A stretch of DNA of 64,000 nt from Sphingomonas insulae (GCF_010450875.1 NZ_CP048422.1:489001-553000), one strand, 5' to 3'; shown: positions 1 through 10,104, counted from the stretch's first letter. The notes: generated by a model not told the origin, from the letters alone. Program-made: numbers and translations.

Positions 1-1943
1 TTGGCGCGATCCGCGGCGAACAGGAATTGCGTCAGGTCGTTGGTGCCGACCGACAGGAAGTCGATGTCGGGCAGCAGCAGGTCGAGCTGTTCGGCGAGCG
101 CGGGCACCTCCAGCATCGCCCCGTAGCGGACGTCGAGCGGCAGGCGGCGACCGCGCGCCGCGAGCCATGCCCGCTGCGCTTCGAACAGCGCCTTCGCCTC
201 GGCGAACTCCCACGCTTCCGACACCATCGGGAACATGACGTTGAGCGTGCGCCCCGCCGCCGCCTCGATCAGCGCGCGCGCCTGCACCTTCATCAGGCCG
301 TCACGGTCGAGCGCCAGGCGCAGCGCGCGCCAGCCCATCGCCGGGTTCTCTTCGTCGGCATCCGCCTTGTTGAGATAGGGCAGCGCCTTGTCGCCGCCGA
401 TGTCGACGGTGCGGAAGATCACCGGACGATCCCCCGCGGCGTCCAGCACCTCCTTGTACAACCGCTGCTGGCGTTCGCGCTGCGGCAGCGTCGCCGAGAC
501 GAGGAACTGGAATTCGGTCCGGAACAGGCCGATGCCGTCGGCGCCGGTGACATCGAGCGCCGCGACGTCGTCGCGCAGCCCGGCATTGACCATCAGCGTG
601 ATGCGCTGGCCGTCCTTCGTCACCGGCGGCACGTCGCGCAGCGCGGCGAAGGCGGCCTTGCGCTTCTGGCGGAGCGCCAGCTTCGCCTCGAACGCCTCCT
701 CCATGCCCGACGAGGGCCGGACGAAGACGTTGCCCGCGACCGAATCGAGCAGCAGCAGGTCGCCCTCGGCGATCAGGCGGCGCACGTCGCGGACGCGGCC
801 GAGTACCGGCACGCCCATCGCGCGGGCAACGATGGTGACGTGCGCGGTCAGCGACCCTTCCTCGAGGATCACCCCCTTCAGCCGCCGCTTGTCGTATTCG
901 AGGAGTTCGGCGGGACCAAGGTTACGAGCGATCAGGATCGTATCCTGGCGCAGCCCCATCTGCGCCGCGGTCCCCATCTGGCCCGAGACGATGCGCAGCA
1001 GCCGGTTCGCCAGATCCTCGAGGTCGTGCATCCGGTCGGCGAGCAGCGGATCGTCGATCTGGCGCATGCGCTGGCGGGTGCGCTGCTGCACGCGCTCGAT
1101 CGCCGCCTCCGCGGTCAGGCCGCTGTCGATCGCCTCGTTGATCCGCCGCCCCCAGCCTTCGTCGTAGGCGAACATCTTGTAGGTCTGCAGCACCTCCTCA
1201 TGCTCGCCGCCGACGCCAAACTCCGCCTCGCGCGTCATCCGGTCGATCTGTTCGCGCATCTTGTCGAAGGCGGCGTAGACGCGGTGGCGCTCCGCGTCGG
1301 TATCCTCGGCCACGGTGTGTTCGACGACGATGCGCGGCTGGTGGAATACGGCATAGCCCGACCCCATGCCCTCCACCAGCTTCTGGCCGAGCAGGCGGAC
1401 CGCGGCGGTCGACTGCGGCCGGTTCTCGCCGGTCTGCCCTGTGTCGATCAGGCCGGCGTTGGCGATCAGTTCGGACAGCACCATCGCGACCGTCTGCAAC
1501 GCCTCGATCTCGACGTCCTGATATTTGCGCTGTTCGCTATGCTGCACGGCGAGCACGCCGACCGCCCGTTCGCGGCGGATGATCGGAACGCCGGCGAAGC
1601 TGTGATAGCGTTCCTCGCCCGTTTCGGGCTTGTAGGCGAAATCGGGGTGGCTTGCGGCTTCGTCGAGGTTGAGCACCTCGACATCCTCGGCGATCGTGCC
1701 GACGAGGCCCTCGCCAAGCGCTAGCTTGGTGACGTGCACCGCCGCCTGGTCGAGGCCGCGGGTGGCGAACAGTTCCAGCACCCCCTCGCGCAGCAGATAG
1801 ATCGAGCAGACCTCGCTATCCATCGCCTCGGCGATGATGCCGACGACGGCGTTCAGCTTGGCCTGCGCCGGGTTGCGCCCGGCCATGACGTCGTGGAGAC
1901 GGGTGAGGATTTCGCGAGCGGAGGCGGCGGCGGACACGGGCAT
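1..1943 (-). CDS. ptsP: Phosphoenolpyruvate-protein phosphotransferase PtsP (EI-Ntr), C-terminus cut by window edge
   Basis: First enzyme of the nitrogen-type phosphotransferase relay: cytoplasmic, takes phosphate from PEP and passes it to NPr. The ATG at 1943 opens an uninterrupted 647-codon frame that runs off the left edge. Residues about 1-160 form a GAF sensor domain. An EI N-terminal region follows, with the phospho-histidine near residue 368 in SLTAHVTIVARA, then the PEP-utilising barrel. The last visible motif is SVGTNDLTQFLFAADRA, typical of the EI C-terminal domain. Family members are about 750 residues, so roughly 100 are missing. The GAF domain plus EI separates PtsP from sugar-PTS EI. 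No other PTS gene lies in the window. Confidence 0.95.
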   Translation of the reverse strand, partial: MPVSAAASAREILTRLHDVMAGRNPAQAKLNAVVGIIAEAMDSEVCSIYLLREGVLELFATRGLDQAAVHVTKLALGEGLVGTIAEDVEVLNLDEAASHPDFAYKPETGEERYHSFAGVPIIRRERAVGVLAVQHSEQRKYQDVEIEALQTVAMVLSELIANAGLIDTGQTGENRPQSTAAVRLLGQKLVEGMGSGYAVFHQPRIVVEHTVAEDTDAERHRVYAAFDKMREQIDRMTREAEFGVGGEHEEVLQTYKMFAYDEGWGRRINEAIDSGLTAEAAIERVQQRTRQRMRQIDDPLLADRMHDLEDLANRLLRIVSGQMGTAAQMGLRQDTILIARNLGPAELLEYDKRRLKGVILEEGSLTAHVTIVARAMGVPVLGRVRDVRRLIAEGDLLLLDSVAGNVFVRPSSGMEEAFEAKLALRQKRKAAFAALRDVPPVTKDGQRITLMVNAGLRDDVAALDVTGADGIGLFRTEFQFLVSATLPQRERQQRLYKEVLDAAGDRPVIFRTVDIGGDKALPYLNKADADEENPAMGWRALRLALDRDGLMKVQARALIEAAAGRTLNVMFPMVSEAWEFAEAKALFEAQRAWLAARGRRLPLDVRYGAMLEVPALAEQLDLLLPDIDFLSVGTNDLTQFLFAADRA

Positions 1944-2048
1944 AAGCGTTAGCTATCAGACGCCAGCGCCGAGTGCCACGCAACAAAAGGCGCGCGATGG
2001 CGCAATGCCGCTAGCGAAGCATTGCGACCGGGTCATCGCCGCCCGCCG

Positions 2049-2408
2049 TCACGGCGCGGGGCGGATGTGATTGTCGGCGCCGCTGCTCGACACGCGCGGA
2101 CGGGCCTTGCCGGGCGCCCGCCAGGTGACGCGATTGCTGCTGCCGACCACGCGGATGGTCGATTTGACCGCCAGATCCACGGTGACGACGTTGCCTGCGC
2201 CCTGCACCGACAGCAATGTGCACGGCCCATCGACGACGATCGTGTTGCTGGCACCCTCGATATGCGCCTCGCCCCCGTCGCAATCGATCCGGGAGGTCTG
2301 GCCGGCCCCCTGGAACCTCGCCTGCGCGGTAGCGCCCGGCGCCCAGGCGACGGGCGAGAGCAGCATCGCCATCGCCAGCATGTTTCCGGCTTTCGTCGTG
2401 AACGGCAT
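2049..2408 (-). CDS. DUF3060 domain-containing secreted protein
   Basis: A 119-residue protein of unknown function. The N-terminus (MLAMAMLLSPVAWAPGATA) is a clear Sec signal peptide, so it is probably periplasmic. The mature part has a repetitive hydrophobic pattern with GAGN/GASN/GSSN turns, as in the short beta-helix-like repeats of DUF3060 proteins. Two cysteines are present. It is a single gene between ruvB and ptsP on the same strand. The family assignment rests on recognition of the repeat style. Confidence 0.75.
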   Translation of the reverse strand: MPFTTKAGNMLAMAMLLSPVAWAPGATAQARFQGAGQTSRIDCDGGEAHIEGASNTIVVDGPCTLLSVQGAGNVVTVDLAVKSTIRVVGSSNRVTWRAPGKARPRVSSSGADNHIRPAP

Positions 2409-2487
2409 CGATCGGCTCCCGCGTCATCGTCGATCCGCGAGGTAGACCATATCCCGCCGCCGGGCGCAAAGCGGCGACGGATCGCGA

Positions 2488-3507
2488 TCAGTCGAACAAT
2501 CCGTCCTGCGACCCGGCCGGCGGATTCAATCCCAGATGTTTCCACCCGCCGGCGTTGAGGACCCGGCCGCGCGCCGTTCGCGCCACCAGGCCGAGTTGGA
2601 TCAGATACGGCTCGATCACCTCCTCGATCGTGTCGCGGGGTTCGGACAGGCCGGCGGCGAGCGTCTCGACGCCGACCGGCCCGCCGCGATAGATGTCGGC
2701 GATCATGTGGAGGTAGCGGCGATCCATCGCGTCCAACCCGAGCGAATCGACCTCCAGCCGGTTGAGCGCGCGGTCGGCGGCGGCGCGGTCGACGGTGGGC
2801 GTGCCGGCGACATTGGCGAAATCCCGCACCCGGCGCAGCAATCGCCCGGCGATGCGCGGCGTGCCCCGCGCGCGACGCGCGATCTCGCTGGCGCCGTCGG
2901 GGGCGATGCCGAGGTCGAGCAGTCCGGCGGCGCGGGTGACGACGCGGGTCAGTTCCTCGACGGTGTAGAATTGCAGGCGGACGGGAATGCCGAACCGGTC
3001 GCGCAGCGGCGTGGTGAGGAGGCCCTGCCGGGTCGTCGCGCCGACGAGCGTGAACTTAGGCAGGTCGATGCGGACGCTGCGTGCCGACGGGCCTTCGCCG
3101 ATCATCAGGTCGAGCGCGCGATCCTCCATCGCCGGGTACAGCACCTCCTCCACCGCAGGCTGCAGGCGGTGAATTTCATCGATGAACAGCACGTCGCCGT
3201 CCTCGAGGTTGGTCAGCAGCGCGGCGAGGTCGCCCGATTTAGCGATGACGGGGCCAGACGTGGCGCGGAAGCCGACGCCCATCTCGCGCGCGATGATCTG
3301 CGCCAGCGTCGTCTTGCCGAGACCCGGCGGACCGAAGAACAGCACATGGTCGAGCGCATCGCCACGCCCGCGTGCCGCTTCGATGAAGACGCGCAGGTTC
3401 TCGCGCGCCGCCTGCTGCCCGACGAATTCGTCGAGGCTGCGCGGACGCAGCGCCGCGTCGACATCCTCGGGACGGCGGCTGGCGGTGAGGAGGCGGTCGT
3501 CGGTCAT
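2488..3507 (-). CDS. ruvB: Holliday junction branch migration ATPase RuvB
   Basis: Hexameric AAA+ motor that, with RuvA, drives branch migration of Holliday junctions; cytoplasmic. 339 residues, the usual length. Walker A GPPGLGKT is at residues 59-66, Walker B LFIDEIH near 107-113, sensor TLVGATTR downstream, and the C-terminal winged helix ends the protein. The start at 3507 (MTDDRLL) is preferred over a longer upstream frame because it matches the family N-terminus and overlaps the stop of the parE-like gene as ATGA. It is the last gene of the ruvC-ruvA-parD-parE-ruvB run. Confidence 0.97.
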   Translation of the reverse strand: MTDDRLLTASRRPEDVDAALRPRSLDEFVGQQAARENLRVFIEAARGRGDALDHVLFFGPPGLGKTTLAQIIAREMGVGFRATSGPVIAKSGDLAALLTNLEDGDVLFIDEIHRLQPAVEEVLYPAMEDRALDLMIGEGPSARSVRIDLPKFTLVGATTRQGLLTTPLRDRFGIPVRLQFYTVEELTRVVTRAAGLLDLGIAPDGASEIARRARGTPRIAGRLLRRVRDFANVAGTPTVDRAAADRALNRLEVDSLGLDAMDRRYLHMIADIYRGGPVGVETLAAGLSEPRDTIEEVIEPYLIQLGLVARTARGRVLNAGGWKHLGLNPPAGSQDGLFD

Positions 3508-3806
3508 TGCGCTTCCGGAAGGGCGGAACGGATGTCGCGCGCCTGATGAATGATTCGATCGATGACGACCACATCGCCGATCACCCGATATAGGATACGA
3601 TGGGGACGATGCGACAGCGACCGCACGTCGAGCTCGAGATCCGGCCACGCCTGGCCGGCAAAGGGGCGATCGCGCAACAAGGCGAACAGGCGCCGAAATC
3701 CCTCGATGTGCGATTCGGCTGCCGTACGACCGTAACGCCGACGCCCGTCCGTGCCGATCATTTGAAGGTCGCGACGCGCTTGCGCGCTGACGCGCAGCCT
3801 AATCAT
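3504..3806 (-). CDS. parE: RelE/ParE-family toxin
   Basis: A 100-residue protein of the type II toxin RelE/ParE fold, beginning [14 protein letters not shown] and containing the typical [22 protein letters not shown] segment, which is interrupted only by family-normal substitutions. ParE members poison gyrase and RelE members cut mRNA; the sequence alone does not decide which. The start at 3806 overlaps the upstream antitoxin gene by 8 nt, and the stop overlaps the ruvB start as ATGA, so translation of ruvB is physically coupled to the toxin. A longer frame opening at 3938 would run through the antitoxin gene and is rejected. Confidence 0.88.
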   Translation of the reverse strand: MIRLRVSAQARRDLQMIGTDGRRRYGRTAAESHIEGFRRLFALLRDRPFAGQAWPDLELDVRSLSHRPHRILYRVIGDVVVIDRIIHQARDIRSALPEAQ

Positions 3807-4050
3807 CGGCGGCGCGAATGTCGGCGATGATATCGTCCAAGATATCATCGGGCTCGCGATCGATAACCCCCGAATCGATACCTTCCTGGACCAGACGCCG
3901 TACACGCAGCACATCATCCGCGTAGCGGTGCTGATCACGTTCGATCAGCGCGCGGACGTAATCGTCCGAATCCGCGAACCCCGCATCGGACACCCGCCCG
4001 TCGACATAGCGCTGGAGATCGGCCGGAAGGGAGACGTTGAGCTGCGCCAT
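3799..4050 (-). CDS. parD: ParD-like type II antitoxin
   Basis: An 83-residue protein starting MAQLNVSLPADLQRYVDGRV, the ribbon-helix-helix DNA-binding start of ParD/CopG-type antitoxins. An acidic, helix-rich tail ([16 protein letters not shown]) would wrap the toxin. It precedes and overlaps the RelE/ParE gene by 8 nt, the normal order of such pairs. It lies 48 nt after ruvA. Autorepression by the ribbon-helix-helix domain would be expected from the family; no operator was identified. Confidence 0.88.
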   Translation of the reverse strand: MAQLNVSLPADLQRYVDGRVSDAGFADSDDYVRALIERDQHRYADDVLRVRRLVQEGIDSGVIDREPDDILDDIIADIRAADD

Positions 4051-4098
4051 GTTCCCGATATAGTCCCGTTTCGCCGGAGCGTCCAGCGAGGCCGGGTG

Positions 4099-4710
4099 CT
4101 ACTTTGCCGCCTTGCGCAGTGCCAGTCGTACCAACGCATCCAGCGTCGCGGCCGGCCCCAGGTCCTCCTCCGCAGCGCCGACGGCGCTGGCCGCCTCCGC
4201 CGGGCGGAAGCCGAGGTTGAGGAGGGCGGATACGGCGTCGGCGGCGGCGCCGACCGGCATCGCCTGCGCGGCGGCCGCCGGGCCGAGGGCGCCGCCGCCG
4301 AACGCCATCGTGCCGACCTTGTCCTTCAGTTCGCGCACGATCCGTTCGGCAAGCTTCGGACCGACGCCGTTGGCGCGGGCGACGGTCGCCTTGTCCTGTG
4401 CCGACACCGCCCGGGCGATCTCCTGCGTGTCGAGCGCCGACAGGATGGCCAGCGCGACCCGCGAACCGACCCCCTGCACCCCGGTCAGCAGGCGGAACCA
4501 GTCGCGTTCCTCGGCACGGGCGAAGCCGACGAGGCGGATCGAATCCTCCGACACCAGCATCTCGGTGTGCAGCATCGCCGCCTCGCCCACCGGGCCGATC
4601 GCCGCCAGCGTCCGCGCGGAGGCGCCGACGAAATAGCCGACGCCGCCGACGTCGATCACGGCATAGTCGATCCCCGTCGAATCGAGCCGTCCCTTCAGAT
4701 GCGCGATCAT
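4099..4710 (-). CDS. ruvA: Holliday junction branch migration complex subunit RuvA
   Basis: 203-residue RuvA. The tetramer grips the four-way junction and loads RuvB. The N-terminal OB fold begins [18 protein letters not shown]. The helix-hairpin-helix region contains [16 protein letters not shown] and [19 protein letters not shown]. An Ala-rich linker leads to the C-terminal RuvB-binding domain ([15 protein letters not shown]). The start overlaps the ruvC stop by 4 nt, a standard ruvCA arrangement. Confidence 0.97.
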   Translation of the reverse strand: MIAHLKGRLDSTGIDYAVIDVGGVGYFVGASARTLAAIGPVGEAAMLHTEMLVSEDSIRLVGFARAEERDWFRLLTGVQGVGSRVALAILSALDTQEIARAVSAQDKATVARANGVGPKLAERIVRELKDKVGTMAFGGGALGPAAAAQAMPVGAAADAVSALLNLGFRPAEAASAVGAAEEDLGPAATLDALVRLALRKAAK

Positions 4711-5213
4711 GCCGTCACCCTCGCCCGCCGTGCCATGCCCTGCGCCGACGCCAGATGATGCGCATGCGTGATCGCCACCGCCAGCGCATCGGCGGCATCG
4801 GGCCCGGCGAGCTTCGCGCCGGGCAGCAACACCGCCATCATCGCCTGAATCTGCCGCTTTTCAGCACCGCCGGTGCCGACCACCGCCTTCTTGACGGTCG
4901 AGGGATGGTATTCGCCGATATGCAGCCCCGAACCCGCCGCCGCGAGCAGCACGACGCCGCGCGCCTGCCCCAGCTTCAGCGTCGACTGCGCGTTGGTATT
5001 GCCCAGCACCTCCTCCACCGCTGCGCCATCGGGCCGCTCGGCGAGGATCACGTCGATCAGCGCAGCATGGAGGTTCGACAACCGGCGCGGCAGCGGCATC
5101 GACGGATCGGTGCGGATCTGGCCGTTGGCGATATGCTTCAGCCGGTTGCCGTCGGCATGGATGACGCCCCAGCCGGTCGTGCCGAGCCCGGGGTCGAGGC
5201 CGAGGATGATCAT
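4707..5213 (-). CDS. ruvC: Crossover junction endodeoxyribonuclease RuvC
   Basis: Holliday-junction resolvase, 168 residues. It begins [17 protein letters not shown], with catalytic Asp7. The second acidic site is in [11 protein letters not shown], and the C-terminal pair is in [18 protein letters not shown] frame extending upstream to 5519 contains repeat DNA rather than protein-like sequence, so the start at 5213 is used. First gene of the ruv cluster. No SOS box was recognised directly upstream. Confidence 0.96.
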   Translation of the reverse strand: MIILGLDPGLGTTGWGVIHADGNRLKHIANGQIRTDPSMPLPRRLSNLHAALIDVILAERPDGAAVEEVLGNTNAQSTLKLGQARGVVLLAAAGSGLHIGEYHPSTVKKAVVGTGGAEKRQIQAMMAVLLPGAKLAGPDAADALAVAITHAHHLASAQGMARRARVTA

Positions 5214-5340
5214 GGGGTCACACGGAGGCGCGCAAAAGAGATGGCCGCGGCAGCGACCCTGGTCACCGAAGCGGAATATGCTCGCCGCGAGTCCGACATC
5301 CTCCGCGCTCTCGACGCCTCTGCCCGCCAAATCTCTTCGT

Positions 5341-5555
5341 TCGCTTCGCGTCTTCGCGTCTTCGTGTGAATCCCCTCTTCTTCCGAACCGTCGGCGAAAG
5401 AGAGGTGATGATTCGCGCGAAGACGCGAGGACGCGAAGAGGGTGCGCCCGATGCTGCCGTCGTCCGACATCGCCGCCGGGAGGTAAGGCCCACTGGCGCG
5501 GGACGGGAGGGCCGCGCACGCAACCCTCCGCGCCTCCGCGCCTCCGCGTGAATCG
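5341..5555. repeat. Intergenic GC-rich repeat cluster (ruvC-yebC gap)
   Basis: The 349-bp gap 5214-5562 holds no recognisable gene. It contains a repeat unit of the form CTTCGCGTCTTCGCG...GTGAATC at about 5344-5372, an inverted copy starting GATTCGCGCGAAGACGCG at 5410-5439, and a diverged direct copy in which T is replaced by C (CTCCGCGCCTCCGCG...GTGAATC) at about 5527-5555. The first two can fold into a long hairpin. Function unknown; probably a dispersed repeat family of this genome. Confidence 0.7.
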
Positions 5556-5562
5556 GACAAGG

Positions 5563-6306
5563 TCAGCCGAGCTTCTCCATCACCTCGTCGGAGACCTCGT
5601 AATTGCCCCAGACGGTCTGCACGTCGTCATCGTCGTCCAGCGTGTCGATCAGCTTGAACAAGGTCGCCGCCTCGTCCTCGTTCACCGCGACCATCGTCTG
5701 CGGGCGCCAGGCGAGCTTGGCGCCCTCATATTCGCCCAGCACGGGTTCCAGCGCCTTGGCGACCTCGTGCATGTCGCTCACCGCGGTCCAGATCTCGTGG
5801 CCCTCGTCGGTCGAGCTGACGTCCTCCGCGCCCGCTTCCAGCGCCGCCTCGAACACCTTCTCGGCATCGCCGACGCTGGCGGGATAGTTGATGAGGCCCA
5901 TCCGGTCGAAGGCATGGCTCACCGATCCTGAGGCGCCGAGGTTGCCGCCGTTCTTCGCGACCGCGGTGCGCACGTTGGTAGCGGTGCGGTTGCGGTTGTC
6001 TGACAGCGCCTCGATGATCAGGCTGACACCGCCGGGGCCGAAGCCCTCGTAGCGAATCTCCTCGTAATTCTCGGTGTCGCCCTTCGACGCCTTGTCGATC
6101 GCGCGCTGGATGTTGTCCTTGGGCATCGACTGCGCCTTGGCGGCGTTCACCGCGGCGCGCAGGCGCGGGTTCATGTCGGGATCGGGCAGGCCCATCTTGG
6201 CCGCGACGGTGATTTCGCGGGAGAGCTTGGAGAACATGCCCGAACGCTTCTTATCCTGCGCGCCCTTGCGGTGCATGATGTTCTTGAACTTGGAATGGCC
6301 TGCCAT
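5563..6306 (-). CDS. yebC: YebC/PmpR family protein (probable transcriptional regulator or translation factor)
   Basis: 247 residues beginning [20 protein letters not shown], the family signature. The whole length is colinear with YebC/TACO1: [45 protein letters not shown]. Members have been described as transcriptional regulators and, more recently, as factors easing ribosome stalling. Proximity to ruvC is a common bacterial arrangement. Start and length are as expected. Confidence 0.95.
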   Translation of the reverse strand: MAGHSKFKNIMHRKGAQDKKRSGMFSKLSREITVAAKMGLPDPDMNPRLRAAVNAAKAQSMPKDNIQRAIDKASKGDTENYEEIRYEGFGPGGVSLIIEALSDNRNRTATNVRTAVAKNGGNLGASGSVSHAFDRMGLINYPASVGDAEKVFEAALEAGAEDVSSTDEGHEIWTAVSDMHEVAKALEPVLGEYEGAKLAWRPQTMVAVNEDEAATLFKLIDTLDDDDDVQTVWGNYEVSDEVMEKLG

Positions 6307-6335
6307 GACTGCCTCTAATCGGTAATCGGCGGTCT

Positions 6336-6875
6336 TTAGAGCGGGGCGGCCCGGATCGCCAGCCCGTCGATCTTCGCTTCCAGCGCGGCGAGCCGGTCGA
6401 GCACCAGCGTGTCGAGCTTCTCGTGCAGCCGCAGGATGTCGAGTTCGGCGCGCAGGTTGGTTTCATAGTCGAGGCTGGCGGCCAGCCTGTCCTTCGATGC
6501 CTGGCGGTTCTGGCTCATCATGATGACGGGCGCCTGGATCGCGGCGAGCGTCGACAGCATCAGGTTGAGGAAGATGTAGGGATAGGGATCGAACGCCGCG
6601 TCGAAATGCGCCAGCACGTCCGAATTGAGCAGCATCCAGCCGAGCAGCACCACGGTAAACGTGATGATGAAGCCCCACGACCCGCCGATCGCCGCGACCC
6701 GGTCCGCCAGCCGGTCGCCGAGGCTGGCGCGGGCATCCGCCTCGTCCCCGGCATCGCGACTGACGATCGTGCCGGAATCGATGCTGTCGAGCACCCGCCG
6801 CTCCTCGGCGTCGAGCGCATGGGCGGGCTTGCGCAACAGGCGCAGGGCAAAATCGGCGAGCGGGCGCTGGGCCAT
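6336..6875 (-). CDS. DUF1003 domain-containing membrane protein
   Basis: 179 residues, start at 6875 ([14 protein letters not shown]). Two predicted membrane helices are visible: [17 protein letters not shown] and [20 protein letters not shown]. The latter matches the DUF1003 core, where the helix is followed by [13 protein letters not shown] charged, helical tail ([18 protein letters not shown]) likely forms a coiled coil. Function unknown. Upstream frames reaching 7115 overlap the divergent HerA-like gene and are not used. Confidence 0.9.
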   Translation of the reverse strand: MAQRPLADFALRLLRKPAHALDAEERRVLDSIDSGTIVSRDAGDEADARASLGDRLADRVAAIGGSWGFIITFTVVLLGWMLLNSDVLAHFDAAFDPYPYIFLNLMLSTLAAIQAPVIMMSQNRQASKDRLAASLDYETNLRAELDILRLHEKLDTLVLDRLAALEAKIDGLAIRAAPL

Positions 6876-7002
6876 CGGATGCGTCCTTGGGGTAACGGTG
6901 GTCGGGCGGTGCCGTAATCGACCGGTTCCGGGGCCGCAACCGGCGGGGCGCCCGCCGCAAACCGCTTGCCCCCGCCCCCTGCATCGGCCACACGGCGACA
7001 CA

Positions 7003-8466
7003 ATGACCGTCAGCGTAGACATGGGCAGCGACGACCGCGGCGCGCCCGTGACCATGGACCTTGAGGAACTGCTCGCCACCCGGTTGCTCGTCCAGGGCAA
7101 TTCGGGGTCGGGCAAGTCGCACCTGTTGCGCCGCCTGCTGGAAGGATCCGCGGGCCAGGTCCAGCAGGTGGTGATCGACCCGGAGGGCGATTTCGTGACG
7201 CTCGCCGGGCCCTATGGCCATGTCGTGATCGAGGCCGCCGATTATTCGGTTCCCGAAATCGCGCGGATCGCGACGCGGCTGCGCGAACATCGGGCGTCCG
7301 TCGTGCTGAGCCTGGAGGGGCTGGAGGCGGAAGGGCAGATGCGCTGCGCCGCCGCGTTCCTGTCGGCGCTGTTCGATGCGCCGCGCGAACATTGGTATCC
7401 GGCGCTGGTCGTGGTGGACGAGGCGCAGCTGTTCGCGCCCACCACCGGTGGCGAGGTCGCCGAAGAGGTGCGACGCGCATCGCTGTCGGCGATGACCAAC
7501 CTGATGTGCCGCGGGCGCAAGCGCGGCCTGGCGGGCGTGATCGCGACGCAACGGCTGGCGAAGCTTGCCAAGAACGTCGCGGCGGAGGCGTCGAACTTTT
7601 TGATGGGCCGCACCTTCCTCGACATCGACATGGCGCGCGCCGCCGACCTGCTCGGGATGGAGCGACGCCAGGCCGAATCGATTCGCGATCTGGCGCGCGG
7701 CACCTTCCTGGCGCTGGGGCCGGCGGTGTCGCGGCGGCCGATCACGGTCAAGATCGGCCAGGTCGCGACCTCGGCACGCAGCGGCAGCCCCAAGCTGACG
7801 CCGCTGCCGAGCGCGCCTGCCGAAAACCTGCAGCAATTGATCTTCGCACCGCCGCCGGACGAAGCGCCACAATTGCCGATGAGTTTCGAATCGCGGCCGC
7901 GCCGGGTGCCGACCGACGAACTGATCGACACGATCGAACGCCCGGCGCCGCCCGCGACGCTGGCGCCGCTGCCCGACAAGTCGGACGGCGAGGTCGAGGC
8001 GATCTATGCCGGGGTGCTGGAGGCGATCGTCGCCGATCGCGATTCGGCGCTGCGGCCGCCGTCGGTGCTGTTCCAGGATTTCCAGGTGCGCTGCCGGATG
8101 GCGGGACTGGCCAAACCGCCGCTCGACCTGCCCGGTTTCACCCGGCGGCTGTCGGCGGCGCGGGCAGGCATCTTCGACGTCACCGATCCGGAATGGGCGG
8201 AGGCGATGGCATTGGCCAACACCCTGCCCGACGACATGATCGGCGCGTTCCTGCTGGTCGCCCGCGCCGCGCGGGGCGGCGAGCCTTGCCCGTCGGACAC
8301 GGCGCTGGCGGAGACGTACGGCACCAGTTCGCTGGGCCGGGTGCGCCGCCTGATCGGCTATATCGAGAGCCGCGAGCTGTTCGTGGCGCGGGTGGACCTG
8401 TCGGGCAAGCGATCGATCACGATCCCGCGGCTGGGCTGGACGACGGCGGCGAGCGAGGCGGCGTAG
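7003..8466 (+). CDS. HerA/DUF87-like ATP-binding protein
   Basis: 487-residue P-loop ATPase of the HerA/FtsK superfamily. Walker A GNSGSGKS is at residues 32-39 and Walker B ALVVVDEAQ at about 134-142. A conserved IATQRLAKLAKN segment and an MGRTFLDIDMARAADLLGM segment follow. The C-terminal half has a proline-rich linker and a helical domain. HerA-type ATPases translocate DNA with NurA-like nucleases, but no nuclease partner is next to it. Start at 7003 (MTVSVDMGSD); the longer frame from 6625 is antisense to DUF1003. Single gene, divergent from DUF1003. Confidence 0.88.
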   Translation: MTVSVDMGSDDRGAPVTMDLEELLATRLLVQGNSGSGKSHLLRRLLEGSAGQVQQVVIDPEGDFVTLAGPYGHVVIEAADYSVPEIARIATRLREHRASVVLSLEGLEAEGQMRCAAAFLSALFDAPREHWYPALVVVDEAQLFAPTTGGEVAEEVRRASLSAMTNLMCRGRKRGLAGVIATQRLAKLAKNVAAEASNFLMGRTFLDIDMARAADLLGMERRQAESIRDLARGTFLALGPAVSRRPITVKIGQVATSARSGSPKLTPLPSAPAENLQQLIFAPPPDEAPQLPMSFESRPRRVPTDELIDTIERPAPPATLAPLPDKSDGEVEAIYAGVLEAIVADRDSALRPPSVLFQDFQVRCRMAGLAKPPLDLPGFTRRLSAARAGIFDVTDPEWAEAMALANTLPDDMIGAFLLVARAARGGEPCPSDTALAETYGTSSLGRVRRLIGYIESRELFVARVDLSGKRSITIPRLGWTTAASEAA

Positions 8467-8500
8467 CCCCCCGACCTTTCCGATCACGATCGGCCCGGAT

Positions 8501-8779
8501 CTACCCGATCAGCAGCGTTGCCAGCCCGACAGCGAGCCCGGCATGGACCATGGCGATGAGGTCGAGACAGGTCGCGAAGGGTTGCTTGCGGGTCTTGTGG
8601 CGCAAACGGTGCCGCGCCCACACCGCGCCCGGCGATCCCCCGACCATGGCGAGGCCCAGCAAGGTCGATTCGCGCACCCGCCACCCACCGGAGACGGCCC
8701 GCGCCTTGTCATGCGCAAAGGCGAACACCGTCAGCAGATTGATCGCGACGAAACCGAGCGAAAGCGCGAGGATCGTCAC
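8501..8779 (-). CDS. DUF1294 domain-containing small membrane protein
   Basis: 92 residues from a GTG at 8779, only 7 nt after the upstream gene's stop. The hallmark segments are AFAHDKARAVSGGWRVRE, LLGLAMVGGSPGAVWA and RHKTRKQPF, followed by a final hydrophobic helix. These match DUF1294, a family of small inner-membrane proteins of unknown role. An alternative ATG at 8842 lies within the upstream gene and would add a non-family N-terminus. Confidence 0.85.
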   Translation of the reverse strand: MTILALSLGFVAINLLTVFAFAHDKARAVSGGWRVRESTLLGLAMVGGSPGAVWARHRLRHKTRKQPFATCLDLIAMVHAGLAVGLATLLIG

Positions 8780-8786
8780 CCGATCG

Positions 8787-9233
8787 TCATTTCGCCGGTG
8801 GCATCGGGGTATATTGCGCAGACACCAGCTTCCATCCCGCACCGCTGCGCACCGCGACGTAGCGGACGCGGAGCGAGCGGGCCAGCGTCGTGCCGTCGGG
8901 GCGCGTCATGGTGAAGGACAGCCGCTCCGTCGCGATCCCGAACGGGCCGTGGATCGCGCTGCGGCGATCGCTGCTCTGGATCGCCGGCCCGGCCTTGCGC
9001 TGATCGGCCCGATAGAAGCCAAGGACCTTGGCCCGATCGTCGACATCCCCGACCGGTGAGATTTCCTCGTAATCCGGCGCCAGCGTGTCGGCGAGCGCGG
9101 CAGGGTCGAAGGCCGCACGGGCGGCGTTGAAGCGGTCGACGACCCGCTCCACCGCCGCGGTATCGGCAACGCGCGCGGTCGCGGGCGAGGCGACCGCCGC
9201 GCAGATCAGGACGGCGGCAAGACGGGCGGTCAT
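8787..9233 (-). CDS. Secreted NTF2/SnoaL-like (DUF4440-type) protein
   Basis: 148 residues. MTARLAAVLICAAVASPATA is a signal peptide. The mature part fits a cone-shaped NTF2-like fold: VERVVDRFNAARAAFDPAALADTLAPDYEEISP, a typical DUF4440 start split over several strands, then FTMTRPDG and WKLVSAQYTPM at the end. Probably periplasmic; ligand unknown. The start at 9233 is chosen because GGAG lies 8 nt upstream; an ATG 15 nt further upstream is possible. Likely co-transcribed with the DUF1294 gene. Confidence 0.8.
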   Translation of the reverse strand: MTARLAAVLICAAVASPATARVADTAAVERVVDRFNAARAAFDPAALADTLAPDYEEISPVGDVDDRAKVLGFYRADQRKAGPAIQSSDRRSAIHGPFGIATERLSFTMTRPDGTTLARSLRVRYVAVRSGAGWKLVSAQYTPMPPAK

Positions 9234-9306
9234 CGGCGCAGGCTCCATCGCAGCGTGACTTATGCGATTAATACAGCGCCGGACGGCCGGTCAAGCCGCC
9301 ATCGAA

Positions 9307-9573
9307 TCAGATCATGCCGAGCGCCTGCATGTACACTTCGAGGATCGCTTCCTCCTCCTGATATTCTTCCTTCTTCTTCTTGCGGATCGACAGGATCTTG
9401 CGGATCGCCTTGGGATCGTAGCCGCGCCCCTTCGCTTCGGCCATCACGTCCTTGATGTCGTCCGTGATCCCCTTCTTCTCTTCCTCGAGGCGCTCGGCGC
9501 GCTCGATCAGCAGGCGCAGTTCGTCTGCTGCGACCTGACCGCCGCCCATGCCTTCTTGCCGTTCGTCCGCCAT
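9307..9573 (-). CDS. gapR: GapR-like nucleoid-associated protein (DUF2312)
   Basis: 88 residues, start at 9573 ([12 protein letters not shown]). The family core is obvious: [20 protein letters not shown], then [20 protein letters not shown]. In Caulobacter, GapR is an essential protein that encircles overtwisted DNA ahead of forks and polymerases and stimulates topoisomerases. That role is family knowledge, not shown here. A single gene; an in-frame upstream extension of 12 codons lacks family similarity. Confidence 0.93.
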   Translation of the reverse strand: MADERQEGMGGGQVAADELRLLIERAERLEEEKKGITDDIKDVMAEAKGRGYDPKAIRKILSIRKKKKEEYQEEEAILEVYMQALGMI

Positions 9574-9690
9574 TGTCCCACCCCGCCGCAGGCACCCCGC
9601 GGCCCTCATATGATTCGCTGAAAGGATACCGGTCGCGACCGGTAGGGGCGGGCGTCTAGGCGTTTACCACGTCCGGCTCAACCCCGGCCC

Positions 9691-10104
<414 letters not shown>

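Noticed and set aside
27..1724. Long plus-strand frame antisense to ptsP
   Set aside because: Low-complexity His/Arg/Gln-rich translation; the opposite strand encodes a clear PtsP.
6463..8487. 674-residue minus-strand frame across the HerA-like gene
   Set aside because: Arginine-rich shadow; the plus strand has Walker motifs and a proper start.
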